A stretch of DNA of 64,000 nucleotides from an uncultured Lachnospiraceae bacterium. GTDB lineage: Bacteria; Bacillota; Clostridia; Lachnospirales; Lachnospiraceae. The notes beneath the pieces are model-generated. The model ran no database searches. It was not told the origin of the DNA and worked only from the letters and a program-made list of their open reading frames with translations. Below, piece by piece: positions 26,086 to 35,878 of this stretch (positions are counted from its first letter, which is position 1; every line of letters begins with the position of its first letter). The translations under genes were made by a program, and so were the position numbers. The stretch lies in assembly GCA_910584325.1 (NCBI GenBank), contig CAJTZH010000001.1, positions 73,545-137,544 of the forward strand. The letters are read 5' to 3'.

Positions 26086-28229
26086 TCAATCACAACCGTC
26101 TTCCCCGTCCTCACAATCTTCTTCCCAATGCAAAGCGCAATTTCATATGTTCCCTTAGCAATCCCTTCCTGCTCCAAATAACTCTCAAACCCGCACAAAC
26201 CGAGTCCTTTATTCCTTCCCTCCGGCGTAGTCACATCATACCGATAAACCTTCCTTGACTCTGCCGCGTATGCCGGTTTTATATCTTTGCCTGCTCCGGC
26301 TAAAACCACTTTCAGCCGGTTGTGGTTATTATTTTTCTTCATTTTATCATAGCACCAGCCGCTTATACGGATTGTATCCTCCGTCTGCGCCACATACTCC
26401 ACGTTGTATACAAGGTCATCCGTCTTTGCCACGGTCAAACAATCAAAAGCCCCCGCCTGCTCCGGCAGAACTGCCTTACTCATATTAAACGAAAAATCAC
26501 CCTTATCCGGTGTCAGATTCGGATTATAACATGGGTCATAACCTCCCGCAAATTCAGGATATTTTTCATAAAGTTTTGCCATCTCCCGTCTGCGCCGCTC
26601 TTCTTTTGCCGCCGACGCCTCGTCTAAACCGCGGCTAACAGACTCGTGATGAATCAAGGCGAAATCATTGCGGAGCACGTTAAAATATCCTTTCTCCACC
26701 AGCTTAAAGCAAAGCGCCACATCATTGTAGGCAACCGGCAAATCCTCGTCAAAACCGCCGATTTCCTGAAACTTCTCCTTCGAAACCATAAGACAGGCGC
26801 CTGTCACCGCCGTGAAATTATAATCCAGAAGATTTCTTCCATAATAATAATTCAGATTGTCCTGCCCGCCGTAAAGGCAATGCCCCGGTCCGATAGAAAG
26901 ATTCAAAACACCGGCGTGCTGAATCCTTCCGTTCGGATAATAGAGCTTGCACCCGACTGCTCCCGTGTAGGAAACCTGCGCCTGCCCTGTCATAATCGAA
27001 AGCCATGCCGAATTCGTAATCTCGATATCGTCATTTAAAAACAGCACAAAATCACCTTTAGCATGTGCGGCTCCTTTATTACACATCCATGAGAAATTAA
27101 ACTCTCTTGGTTCATACAGATAACAACAGCCGTAATCCTGAATCAACGACGTAATCTTTCGCTTATTTTCCTCACTGCTTCCATTGTCGACAATAATCAC
27201 TTCATAATTTTTATAGGCAGTCTTCCTGAAAATACTGCCGACACACATTTTTAACACATCATAATTATCCTTTGACGGAATCACTATAGAAACAAGCGGA
27301 TTTCCCTGCGGCTCATACGTAACGCGGTACTGTCCGATATCAGGAAGCAATGTAAGACTTCCCTTTAACCCACGCCGCTCCAGAGCTTCCAGCTTTGCTT
27401 TCTTTGTTGCTTCCATAATATACGGCTTTGCTGTCAAAGCATTTGCGGTTGACTCCTTTCGCATTCTCCAGTGATAAAGAATCTTCGCCACATGACCTAT
27501 TTTGTTCGTTTTTTCCATTAGGCGAAGCACAAGGTCATAGTCCTGTGCGCCCTCAAATCCCGTGCGCAGTCCGCCAAGTTCCTCTAAAAGACTCTTTCTG
27601 TAAACTGACAAATGGCAGGTATACATGTAAGACATAAATGTTTCCGGTGACCAGTCCGGCTTGAAAAACGGGTCGCGCCGCACTCTGCCGTCCTCACTGA
27701 TTTTATCCTCGTCCGAATATATAAAATCATACGTCTTGTCTTCATTTAATTTCCTGGCAATTTCATATAAGGCATTCGGCGCATACAAGTCGTCGCAGTC
27801 ACAAAGCGCTACAAATTCACCCTTTGCGGCTGCAATACCGTCATTGGTCGCACGGGAAATATGCCCGTTCTCCTTGCGATAAATCACGGTAATTTTATCT
27901 TCCGTCTCATACTCGCGAAGCACACCGCGCACGGATTCCTGCGTTGACGCGTCATCTACCAGCACAATTTCAAAATTTTGATACGTCTGCATTTTCACAG
28001 ATTCTATGCATTCCCGCAGCATATTGTCTGCCACATTATATACCGGCACGACAACCGAAAAAAACGGACGATATTCCAGTTCTTCCGTATGCAGAATACT
28101 CCGTTCGTTTCCGGCAATCCAATTCTTATAAATGTTCTTGATATCAAACCTCACCTTCATTTTGAATAATACAATATCAAGTCCTTCATTTTTTAGGACG
28201 CGCAAAGCTTTCTGTGCTAAATTTGCCAT
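26082..28229 (-). CDS. Two-domain family 2 glycosyltransferase
   Basis: A 715-residue protein. About 50 helical residues come first, then a GT2 domain (FFSVVVPVYNV, VLVDDAST, LCDCDDLY). A second GT2 domain starts near residue 313 (VSIVIPSKDNYD, VIIVDNGS, LFLNDDIE). The last 110 residues are beta-rich (RISGWCYDK and ...TGKTVVID). Double GT2 enzymes of this form often build rhamnan or similar backbones, which fits the dTDP-rhamnose genes of this operon. The donor is still an inference. It sits ten bases downstream of the methyltransferase-kinase gene. Confidence 0.87.
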   Translation of the reverse strand: MANLAQKALRVLKNEGLDIVLFKMKVRFDIKNIYKNWIAGNERSILHTEELEYRPFFSVVVPVYNVADNMLRECIESVKMQTYQNFEIVLVDDASTQESVRGVLREYETEDKITVIYRKENGHISRATNDGIAAAKGEFVALCDCDDLYAPNALYEIARKLNEDKTYDFIYSDEDKISEDGRVRRDPFFKPDWSPETFMSYMYTCHLSVYRKSLLEELGGLRTGFEGAQDYDLVLRLMEKTNKIGHVAKILYHWRMRKESTANALTAKPYIMEATKKAKLEALERRGLKGSLTLLPDIGQYRVTYEPQGNPLVSIVIPSKDNYDVLKMCVGSIFRKTAYKNYEVIIVDNGSSEENKRKITSLIQDYGCCYLYEPREFNFSWMCNKGAAHAKGDFVLFLNDDIEITNSAWLSIMTGQAQVSYTGAVGCKLYYPNGRIQHAGVLNLSIGPGHCLYGGQDNLNYYYGRNLLDYNFTAVTGACLMVSKEKFQEIGGFDEDLPVAYNDVALCFKLVEKGYFNVLRNDFALIHHESVSRGLDEASAAKEERRRREMAKLYEKYPEFAGGYDPCYNPNLTPDKGDFSFNMSKAVLPEQAGAFDCLTVAKTDDLVYNVEYVAQTEDTIRISGWCYDKMKKNNNHNRLKVVLAGAGKDIKPAYAAESRKVYRYDVTTPEGRNKGLGLCGFESYLEQEGIAKGTYEIALCIGKKIVRTGKTVVID

Positions 28230-28238
28230 TTATATGCC

Positions 28239-30137
28239 TCACTTTCTCAACATTTTCAATAAACCCCTCAGAGGATGTTTTGCGTTACGCTTTACCTTTT
28301 CCCAAAACTCACTCTTTCTTCGTACAACAATCCTTGCCGTCACCAGGTCGCGGCGGTGCGGACCCAGAGTATGATTTAATTCGTCCAAACCGCTGATAAC
28401 CGAACGAAACCAGCCCTCGCCCATCTGCAGATTCTTGCCGATATTATGCACCGGTTTTTCATAATTCTTCGTATAAATATATTTGCGATGTTCTCCGTGG
28501 ACATACTGCTGAAAACCATTTTCCATTCTGGCAAACTGCTCCGCCATCTCCCCGGTAATGCCAAACTCCTCCAAAAACGCGCTCTCGCTGACTCTGTCTG
28601 ACAGATAAGCGTTATATTTTGAATAATAATAATAGATTGTCCGATATTTCAGATAATCCAACGGAACCGGAAAATCAAAAACCCATTCATAATCCAGAAT
28701 ATAACATTTGCCCGTTAAATCCCCGACAATAAAATTTTCAAAAATCGTGTCGATATTGGATGCTTTCAGCGATACAATTCTCTGCCGCGTTCTCAGTGAA
28801 AACGTTTCCACTCCGAACACCTGAAAAAATGCCTCCGTAGGCACAAAATCAACATACGCATCCGGCTTAAAATCAAACATTAACGCAAGCGCGTCTTCTA
28901 TGGACTCTTTTAACTTTCCTAAATCGAAAAGGTTTTTATTAATATTTTCAACGAATCCTGTTCCATGAATAAAAGGAAAACTGACCGTTTTGCCGCGCTG
29001 TTCTAAAACCTCCACCGGCACAACCGAATCACTTAAACAAAGTAGTTTCTGCCGGTTATCAGAAAGCGCGCGGATATGCTCTTCTGCCTCCGTACGCAGC
29101 GCTTTCTTTTCCACAGTTTTTATTCCGTCCTTATCCGTTATAATCCGCGTGCAAATCTGATACTTTGGCGTGCGCAAGCGGTTATATTTCGCATATTCCA
29201 CAGTTTTTTGCAAATAAGAATCCCCTGTATAATCAGACTCCTCCTGCACACTGCTGACAACAAGAAATGAATTTGCCAGTTCCTTAAACAATCCATCCTC
29301 ACAAAGCGCGTCAAACGCCTGATTTTCATTTATCAGCTCATACCGCTCCCTGTCATATGCCGCGCACGGTTTGCGAATACTCCCGAAAGACGGTAAATGT
29401 CTGTCGGAGTAAATCTCGTCCGGCAGTTTGTAATCCGCCGTCGGATAATAAAATTCATTGTCCGTAAAACCGGCCTTCTTCAGCATTTTCAAAAGCGTTC
29501 CCCGCGAAAATGTCCTCACCCGCTCCACGCCCACATAATTTTCCAGACCATCAAAGCATCTGCCTGTATGGTCCTCCGTTGCTCCCGCAAAATACTTGAG
29601 TCCGTACTTATTTTCAATGGCAATAAACAGCTTACCGCCCGGTTTTAATAAACTTTTCGCGCGGTTTAACATGTCCGTAAACGGATTTTCGCTGTTGATA
29701 TAGCAGATAGAATACTCAAACACACCGATAAGCGTGACATAATCGAACTTCTTCGTCAGGCGGATATCTTCAAAATTACCCAGCATTATCGTCAAGTTAT
29801 CATATTCTTTATTACGCAGCGCGTTGATGGTCGAGCGTTTTTTCGAAAGTTCAATCGCCGTGACATGTTTTACTTTACGGCAAAAAAGTCCCGAAAGCGC
29901 ACCGCAGCCGGAACCAATTTCAAGAAGCTCTCCCTCGGGATTAAAATCATACCACTCAAGAATATTTTCACGGATATTTGACAAATGATAGAGGTGCGCC
30001 CACGAGCTTCCCTCCATTAACTTCCGCTCAATGTCAGACGGATTCTTTACTGCCTCTAAAAGTTCATCTTCCACCGCCCCGTCACTGTACAGGTCCTCTC
30101 CGCTATAATAGGTCAAATCCAGTTTCTCTTCTACCAT
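28239..30137 (-). CDS. WbdD-like methyltransferase-kinase fusion, probable glycan chain terminator
   Basis: A 632-residue two-domain protein. The N-terminal half is a class I methyltransferase with LLEIGSGCGALSG at 71-83. The C-terminal half looks like a kinase of the aminoglycoside-phosphotransferase/WbdD kind. NIDTIFEN at 461-468 matches the D-x4-N catalytic loop, and ILDYEW around 480-485 supplies the second metal-binding Asp. The last 30 residues (VRRKSEFWEKVKRNAK and on) are basic and amphipathic, suited to membrane binding. In O9a polymer synthesis WbdD phosphorylates and methylates the chain end, stopping growth and marking the chain for Wzt. Position next to an exporter with a sugar-binding tail supports that reading. 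A clear long coiled coil is missing. Confidence 0.75.
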   Translation of the reverse strand: MVEEKLDLTYYSGEDLYSDGAVEDELLEAVKNPSDIERKLMEGSSWAHLYHLSNIRENILEWYDFNPEGELLEIGSGCGALSGLFCRKVKHVTAIELSKKRSTINALRNKEYDNLTIMLGNFEDIRLTKKFDYVTLIGVFEYSICYINSENPFTDMLNRAKSLLKPGGKLFIAIENKYGLKYFAGATEDHTGRCFDGLENYVGVERVRTFSRGTLLKMLKKAGFTDNEFYYPTADYKLPDEIYSDRHLPSFGSIRKPCAAYDRERYELINENQAFDALCEDGLFKELANSFLVVSSVQEESDYTGDSYLQKTVEYAKYNRLRTPKYQICTRIITDKDGIKTVEKKALRTEAEEHIRALSDNRQKLLCLSDSVVPVEVLEQRGKTVSFPFIHGTGFVENINKNLFDLGKLKESIEDALALMFDFKPDAYVDFVPTEAFFQVFGVETFSLRTRQRIVSLKASNIDTIFENFIVGDLTGKCYILDYEWVFDFPVPLDYLKYRTIYYYYSKYNAYLSDRVSESAFLEEFGITGEMAEQFARMENGFQQYVHGEHRKYIYTKNYEKPVHNIGKNLQMGEGWFRSVISGLDELNHTLGPHRRDLVTARIVVRRKSEFWEKVKRNAKHPLRGLLKMLRK

Positions 30138-30150
30138 GTTTTATCCTCAA

Positions 30151-31416
30151 TCATCTAATTTTCTCAATTTCAACATGTGAATCCATATCAAAAACGCCGA
30201 CCGTATCCTGCTCCGAAACAATCGTCAGGTTCACTACGTCGTACATCCTGTCGTACGCGGTAAATTCCGCGTTTTCATAGCCGGTACATCCAAAAGACAA
30301 CAGATACTCGCCACCCTGGAGGAGCGCTTTTTGTTGAAATGTGACCACATATATTTCGCCCGTTCTCGCCAACGGTACTTCCAGTCTTTCAAACATTGTA
30401 TTCGTTCCCGTAACTTCCGCTCCCCGCACATTTTTAACCGTAAACGCAAAAATCGGATACTCCACATCCTCCATAAATTCCACTTTCATTTTAATTGTAA
30501 AAATGCGTTTCTTTAAAATCAGTCCGGTAATATTTCCATTTTCGTCAAACAGCCCAAAATCAACAATCCGCGCCTTACCGCTTCCGTACAACACATTTTC
30601 ATTGTTAAGACGCAGTCTGCTCATCCATGTATCTTTGCCAACAGAAAGTTTTTGAGCATTCCCCGTCTTATTCTCATCATACTGGTTTACAAGAATTTTC
30701 TTGTAAATATCTACCATTTCCTTAGGATTCCCCTCTTTAACCACCTTGCCGTGATTGAGCACCACAACTCTGTCGCAATATTTTACCACGCTGCTCATGT
30801 CATGCGTTACAAGAAGGACCGTTGTTCCGTTTTTCTTAATCTCGTCCATCTTTTTAAAACATTTAGACTGAAAATAGATATCTCCAACGCTTAATGCCTC
30901 GTCCACAATCAGAATATCGGGTTCCACATTAATCGCCATTGCAAACGCAAGTCTCGCAAACATACCGCTGGAATACATTTTTACCGGCTGATTGATATAA
31001 TCGCCGATTCCTGCAAACTCAATAATCCGCGGCACTCTTTCCTCCATCTGTTCCCTGGTGTAACCCAAAAGCGTTCCGTTAAAATATATATTTTCCAGTC
31101 CCGTATATTCATTGTTAAAACCGGCGCCAAGCTCCAATAATGCGGAAATTCTGCCGTTTACCTCAACCTGTCCGCCACTTGGCGTCAGTACGCCTGTAAC
31201 AATCTTTAAAAGAGTCGATTTTCCTGCGCCGTTTGTTCCAATCAGCCCTACCGTTTCACCCTTTTGAACGGTAAAATTCACGTCCGACAACGCGTAATAA
31301 TCCTGATACGTCTGCCTGCGTGTCAGATGTAGCGCGTCCTTGAGCCGGTCCGCCCTGCCGCGGTATAATTTGTATACTTTGGAAATATGTTCTATGTTAA
31401 TCGCAAAATCGCTCAT
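30151..31416 (-). CDS. Second polysaccharide ABC exporter ATPase with sugar-binding C-terminus (Wzt type)
   Basis: About 421 residues. The ATPase half has Walker A GTNGAGKS, signature YSSGM and Walker B LIVDEALSVGD. From about residue 270 a beta-rich Wzt-like C-terminal domain follows (FGLFDENGN, TIKMKVEF and EVTGTNTMFE). Compared with the operon 1 ATPase the linker is short. It pairs with the permease at 31461-32306. I start at ATG 31416, where GGAG is well placed, rather than four codons upstream. Confidence 0.9.
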   Translation of the reverse strand: MSDFAINIEHISKVYKLYRGRADRLKDALHLTRRQTYQDYYALSDVNFTVQKGETVGLIGTNGAGKSTLLKIVTGVLTPSGGQVEVNGRISALLELGAGFNNEYTGLENIYFNGTLLGYTREQMEERVPRIIEFAGIGDYINQPVKMYSSGMFARLAFAMAINVEPDILIVDEALSVGDIYFQSKCFKKMDEIKKNGTTVLLVTHDMSSVVKYCDRVVVLNHGKVVKEGNPKEMVDIYKKILVNQYDENKTGNAQKLSVGKDTWMSRLRLNNENVLYGSGKARIVDFGLFDENGNITGLILKKRIFTIKMKVEFMEDVEYPIFAFTVKNVRGAEVTGTNTMFERLEVPLARTGEIYVVTFQQKALLQGGEYLLSFGCTGYENAEFTAYDRMYDVVNLTIVSEQDTVGVFDMDSHVEIEKIR

Positions 31417-31460
31417 GTTACTCTCCATTTAAATTCTATACAATCTAACTGAAATTTCAG

Positions 31461-32306
31461 CTAGATTACATCCGCAAAGTGTGGTTTTAACCTTTTAAAA
31501 ACGCTGCTTCCGACAAGGAACAGCAAAACTGTCACTGCCCAGAAATATAACGTCATTCCTGGCTTTTCCCAGAACCATATATGATTAATCATCGCGTCAC
31601 GATAACCGTATACGATATAATACATCGGATTGAGCCGTATAATAAATGCTGCTGCGGGGTGCGTGGCAAGCATCTGCGTATCCTGCCACATAATCGGCGT
31701 AATCCAGATAAACACCTGCAGAAATATCGTCACAACCTGCGTCAAATCTTTAAAAAACACCACAATCGCACTCGTAATCAAAACCAGTGCCGCCGATAAA
31801 ATCCACGTCGCAATCAGATAATACGGAAGCTGCAGCATATAGACCGTCGGAAAATGCCCGGTAAACGCAAATATCACAACCATCAATACCACAAAAAACA
31901 GATGAATGACGGTTGCCGTTACAATTTTCATAACAGGAAGAATACTGATATTAAAGACAATTTTCTTTACCAGATAGGTGTATTCAATCAATACATTTGT
32001 CCCGCCGGTAAGTATTTCAGAAAATAAAAACCACGGTATCAGACCTGCAATCATCCATAACACATACGGATAGCCATTGACACCGCTTCCGCCCCCGCGC
32101 ATTCCGACCGTGAACACAAACCAGTAGACACAGATCGTCACTATGGGGCTGACAAACGCCCACAAAATACCAAAATAGGAGCCTGCAAATTTTTTCTTAA
32201 AGTCATTCTTCGCAAGTTCCCTTATCAGTCCCATATTGGCAAATATATCCTGAATCATCGTTATTGCCGCTATTTTCTTTTCTTTTTTATCGGCACTTAT
32301 AATCAT
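31461..32306 (-). CDS. Second polysaccharide ABC exporter permease (Wzm type)
   Basis: About 281 residues with six predicted membrane helices. After a cytoplasmic lead it has ELAKNDFKKKFAGSYFG, FVSPIVTICVYW, and PWFLFSEILTGGTNVL, the ABC-2 permease pattern. The start at ATG 32306 has GGAG eight bases upstream and overlaps the end of rfbC by 20 bases; an in-frame start at 32375 would lie well inside rfbC and is less likely. It moves the rhamnose-containing glycan together with the ATPase next to it. Confidence 0.9.
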   Translation of the reverse strand: MIISADKKEKKIAAITMIQDIFANMGLIRELAKNDFKKKFAGSYFGILWAFVSPIVTICVYWFVFTVGMRGGGSGVNGYPYVLWMIAGLIPWFLFSEILTGGTNVLIEYTYLVKKIVFNISILPVMKIVTATVIHLFFVVLMVVIFAFTGHFPTVYMLQLPYYLIATWILSAALVLITSAIVVFFKDLTQVVTIFLQVFIWITPIMWQDTQMLATHPAAAFIIRLNPMYYIVYGYRDAMINHIWFWEKPGMTLYFWAVTVLLFLVGSSVFKRLKPHFADVI

Positions 32307-32841
32307 GAATTCCGCTCCATTTTTGGTCTTTTTGGGCAATCGTAAGTTCCATTCCCGAAGGAATCGGCCATTCAATTCCTATCTCGGGGTCATTCCAGAT
32401 TAAACCTCCTTCGTCATCCGGATGATAAAAGTCGGAACATTTATAGGCAAATTCTGCCGTATCCGACAAAACTAAAAATCCGTGGGCAAAGTTTTTGGGA
32501 ACAAAAAACTGCTTTTTATTCTCCGCAGAAAGAATCACGCCGAACCATTTGCCGAATGTCTTAGAGCCCTCCCGCAAGTCAACGGCAACATCAAACACCT
32601 CGCCGCTTACAACCCGTACAAGCTTGTCCTGCGGAAATGATTTCTGGAAATGCAGTCCCCGTAGCACGCCCTTTTTAGACATAGACTGATTATCCTGAAC
32701 AAATACAATATCAATGCCGGCTTCTTTAAAATCATTGTAATTATAAGTTTCCATAAAATAACCGCGCTCGTCGCCGAATACTGCCGGCTCAATCACCTTA
32801 AGACCTTCTATGTTACAGGTTGTCACCGTTATCTTCCCCAT
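32287..32841 (-). CDS. rfbC: dTDP-4-dehydrorhamnose 3,5-epimerase
   Basis: 184 residues, the normal length for RmlC. It has FGDERGYFMETYN, QDNQSMSKKGVLRGLHFQ with the catalytic His, and FVPKNFAHGFLVLSD. It carries out the third step of dTDP-L-rhamnose synthesis. It lies between rfbB and the exporter permease, so sugar supply and export are transcribed together. Confidence 0.95.
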   Translation of the reverse strand: MGKITVTTCNIEGLKVIEPAVFGDERGYFMETYNYNDFKEAGIDIVFVQDNQSMSKKGVLRGLHFQKSFPQDKLVRVVSGEVFDVAVDLREGSKTFGKWFGVILSAENKKQFFVPKNFAHGFLVLSDTAEFAYKCSDFYHPDDEGGLIWNDPEIGIEWPIPSGMELTIAQKDQKWSGIHDYKCR

Positions 32842-32864
32842 AATAAAACCCTTCTTTCCATTAC

Positions 32865-33950
32865 CTATCTATTTCCGTACATTTCCTGATAATATTTCTG
32901 ATACTCGCCGCTGGTTGTGTTTTTCATCCAGTCCTCATTCTCAAAATACCATTGTATTGTTTTTCTAATGCCTTCCTTAAACATCGTTTCCGGCTCCCAG
33001 CCGATTTCACTCTTAATCTTATCGGGCGCTATGGCATACCTCCTGTCATGCCCCTTGCGGTCGGTAACATAAGTGATTAAATCCTTAGAAACATTTGCCT
33101 TTCTAGGGTCTCCCTCCGGCAGCATTTCCTGTAATGTCTCTAAAATAATATTTAATATCTCAATATTCTGTTTCTCGTTATGTCCGCCGATATTATAAGT
33201 CTCAAACAACTTCCCCTGCTCCATAACCATATCGATTGCCTTTGCATGGTCTTCCACATAAAGCCAGTCCCTGACATTTTTACCGTCGCCATAGACCGGG
33301 AGTTTCTTGCCCTGCAATGCGTTATTAATCATCAGCGGGATAAACTTCTCCGGGAATTGATATGGTCCGTAGTTATTACTGCAATTTGTAATATTAGCAG
33401 GAAATTTGTACGTATCCATATACGCCTTAACAATCATATCTGATGACGCTTTACTTGCGGAATACGGACTATGCGGTTCGTAAGGACTTGTCTCATAAAA
33501 AAACGCGTTTTCATCCTCGGGAAGTGAACCGTAAACCTCATCCGTCGAAACATGTAAAAACTTCTTATCCGGCTTATATGTCCCATCAGCAAGCTCCCAT
33601 GCCGCTTTGGCACAATTCAGCATCACGGCCGTTCCAAGAACGTTCGTCTGTACAAATACTTCCGGATTGACGATACTCCTGTCTACATGACTTTCTGCCG
33701 CAAAATGCACCACCCTGTCGATATCATTTTCGGCAAATATTTTTTCTATAGCAGCCTTATCGCAGATATCCGCGCGAATAAACGTATAATTGTCCCGATT
33801 TTCAACACTTTTGAGATTCTCAAGATTTCCCGCATATGTCAGTAAGTCTACATTAATGATACGGATTTCACCGTCATATTTGTGAAACATATAATGAATA
33901 TAATTAGAGCCGATAAACCCGGCGCCGCCTGTCACTAGATAAGTTCTCAT
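32865..33950 (-). CDS. rfbB: dTDP-glucose 4,6-dehydratase
   Basis: About 361 residues of the extended short-chain dehydrogenase family. It starts RTYLVTGGAGFIGSNY (NAD-binding GxxGxxG) and has HFAAESHVDRS, VSTDEVYGSL and YSASKASSD, whose YxxxK is catalytic. It makes dTDP-4-keto-6-deoxyglucose. The ATG at 33950 with GGAG upstream is a better start than the TTG four codons earlier. Confidence 0.95.
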   Translation of the reverse strand: MRTYLVTGGAGFIGSNYIHYMFHKYDGEIRIINVDLLTYAGNLENLKSVENRDNYTFIRADICDKAAIEKIFAENDIDRVVHFAAESHVDRSIVNPEVFVQTNVLGTAVMLNCAKAAWELADGTYKPDKKFLHVSTDEVYGSLPEDENAFFYETSPYEPHSPYSASKASSDMIVKAYMDTYKFPANITNCSNNYGPYQFPEKFIPLMINNALQGKKLPVYGDGKNVRDWLYVEDHAKAIDMVMEQGKLFETYNIGGHNEKQNIEILNIILETLQEMLPEGDPRKANVSKDLITYVTDRKGHDRRYAIAPDKIKSEIGWEPETMFKEGIRKTIQWYFENEDWMKNTTSGEYQKYYQEMYGNR

Positions 33951-33968
33951 ACTATTCTCCAATCTTAT

Positions 33969-34826
33969 TTATACTAATCCCGAACTCATATACTCTATCA
34001 GCGCCTCTTTCCAGTCCGCCATCTGATAGGAAGTCGTCAGGCGCAGCATATAGTTGTCCAGCACCGAATATGCAGGGCGTTTTGCAGGCGTTGGATATTC
34101 CGCTGTTGTAATGTAGTTTACTCTGGTGTTTTTTCCTGCCAGCCGGAAAACCTCCGCTGCAAAATCCGCCCACGAGCAGCTGCCTTCGCATGTCCCGTGA
34201 AATACGCCATAATTTTCGGTCGGTTCAATAAAATGAAGCATCCTTGCAAGCTCCATGGCGCTCGTAGGCGTTCCGAACTGGTCGGAAACAACACTGACCT
34301 CTTCGTTTGTTTCACTTAATCTTAACATCGTCCTGACAAAATTATTTCCGTCTCCATAGAGCCACGCCGTCCTTACAATAAAAAACCGGTCCGCAAACTG
34401 CTTTACAAACCGCTCACCCTCAAGCTTTGTCTTTCCGTAAGCTCCGCATGGCGCTGTTTCGTCAAATTCCGTATATGGTCTGTTTGCATTGCCGTCGAAT
34501 ACGTAATCGGTAGATACATGAATCAGTTTGGCATGAACCTCATTTGCCGCCAGACTTAAATTCCTTGCTCCGATTGCGTTAATTCTATAAGCATTATCCC
34601 AGTCAGTCTCACATTTATTTACATTGGTATGCGCCGCGCAGTTCATAATCACATGCGGCTTTATCTCCTCGACTGTAGCCAAAACATCCTCGACACTTGT
34701 AATGTCAAGGTCGCATACGTCTGTATTAATCAGCTCCACTGCACCTGAAGCTGCTTCTTTCGCATAAACCTGATTGACTGCCCTTCCAAGCTGTCCGTTA
34801 CAGCCTGTAATTAATATTTTTTTCAT
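33969..34826 (-). CDS. rfbD: dTDP-4-dehydrorhamnose reductase
   Basis: 285 residues. It has the KKILITGCNGQLGRAV start for NADPH binding, then HVSTDYVFDG, and a YGKTKLEGE segment with the YxxxK pair. The last step to dTDP-L-rhamnose. In this operon the order is rfbA, rfbD, rfbB, rfbC. Confidence 0.95.
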   Translation of the reverse strand: MKKILITGCNGQLGRAVNQVYAKEAASGAVELINTDVCDLDITSVEDVLATVEEIKPHVIMNCAAHTNVNKCETDWDNAYRINAIGARNLSLAANEVHAKLIHVSTDYVFDGNANRPYTEFDETAPCGAYGKTKLEGERFVKQFADRFFIVRTAWLYGDGNNFVRTMLRLSETNEEVSVVSDQFGTPTSAMELARMLHFIEPTENYGVFHGTCEGSCSWADFAAEVFRLAGKNTRVNYITTAEYPTPAKRPAYSVLDNYMLRLTTSYQMADWKEALIEYMSSGLV

Positions 34827-34838
34827 TTTTCTATACCC

Positions 34839-35708
34839 CTATAATCCATTTGCCACATCCACCAGATACTGACCGTATTCCGTCTTCATCAACGGCTTTG
34901 CAAGTTTCAATAACTGCTCCTTTGTAATATAATTCCTTTTATACGCAATCTCTTCAATGCAGGAAATATACAACCCCTGCCTTTTCTGAAACGCAGAAAC
35001 AAAGTCTGCCGCCGCAAGAAGCATATCATGACTTCCGGTATCAAGCCAGGCAAACCCTCTGCCAAGCCGCTCTACCTGCAATGTTCCTCTCTTTAGATAC
35101 TCGTTGTTCACCGCGGTAATCTCCAATTCTCCCCGTGACGAAGGCTTTACATTTTTTGCAATCTCTACTACATCTTTGTCATAAAAATACAAACCCGGAA
35201 CCGCATAATTTGACTTTGGGTTCTCCGGCTTCTCTTCAATAGAAAGCGCTCTCCCATTCTCGTCAAATTCTACTACACCATATTCTCTCGGGTCCTTAAC
35301 ATAATAGCCGAAAATCGTCGCACCGGATTCTCTGGCTGCAGTGCGTAGCAATACCTTAGAAAAACTCTGCCCATAAAAAATATTATCACCAAGTACCAAT
35401 GCAACATTATCATTACCGATAAAATCCGCACCTACGATAAACGCGTCAGCAAGACCTCTTGGTTCTTTCTGAATCGCGTAAGAAAAATTCATGCCAAGCT
35501 GACTTCCGTCTCCAAACAGCTCCTCAAATACCGGAAGGTCTCTCGGCGTCGAAATAATCAGCACTTCTCTTATACCCGCCAGCATTAACGTCGACAATGG
35601 ATAATAAATCATTGGTTTATCATAAACAGGCATTATCTGCTTTGATATTGCTTTTGTCAGCGGGTACAGTCTTGTTCCCGAACCACCTGCCAATATTATT
35701 CCCTTCAT
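34839..35708 (-). CDS. rfbA: Glucose-1-phosphate thymidylyltransferase
   Basis: About 289 residues. It shows the nucleotidyltransferase signature GIILAGGSGTRLYPLT and KQIMPVYDKPMIYYP, then LVLGDNIFYG and IEEKPENPKS. It makes dTDP-glucose and is the first gene of operon 2. The ATG at 35708 follows GGAGGT by eight bases; an upstream in-frame start at 35750 would sit on the leader and is rejected. Confidence 0.95.
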   Translation of the reverse strand: MKGIILAGGSGTRLYPLTKAISKQIMPVYDKPMIYYPLSTLMLAGIREVLIISTPRDLPVFEELFGDGSQLGMNFSYAIQKEPRGLADAFIVGADFIGNDNVALVLGDNIFYGQSFSKVLLRTAARESGATIFGYYVKDPREYGVVEFDENGRALSIEEKPENPKSNYAVPGLYFYDKDVVEIAKNVKPSSRGELEITAVNNEYLKRGTLQVERLGRGFAWLDTGSHDMLLAAADFVSAFQKRQGLYISCIEEIAYKRNYITKEQLLKLAKPLMKTEYGQYLVDVANGL

Positions 35709-35761
35709 CCGTATACCTCCCGAAGCTTTTACTAATACCATAATTTGCATAATTATAAATA

Positions 35762-35790
35762 ATTATACTACTTAACGTAATAAAACTCAA
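35762..35790 (-). promoter_or_regulatory. Sigma-A promoter of operon 2
   Basis: Minus strand TTGAGT (35790-35785), 17-base spacer, TATAAT (35767-35762). It lies 54 bases before the rfbA ATG and just after the terminator of the upstream surface-protein gene. Confidence 0.8.
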
Positions 35791-35824
35791 GTACCGGTAA
35801 TTTTATCCCGGATTTCCAGACAAA

Positions 35825-35861
35825 ACAAGGGCAGCCATGCTAAATTCCAGCATGGCTGCCC
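35825..35861 (-). terminator. Terminator of the pectate lyase gene
   Basis: A perfect 13-base inverted repeat, GGGCAGCCATGCT (35829-35841) and AGCATGGCTGCCC (35849-35861), with a 7-base loop. On the minus strand it is followed by TTGTTTTG. It begins 18 bases after the gene's stop codon. Confidence 0.9.
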
Positions 35862-35878
35862 GATTTAATTACTATTTA

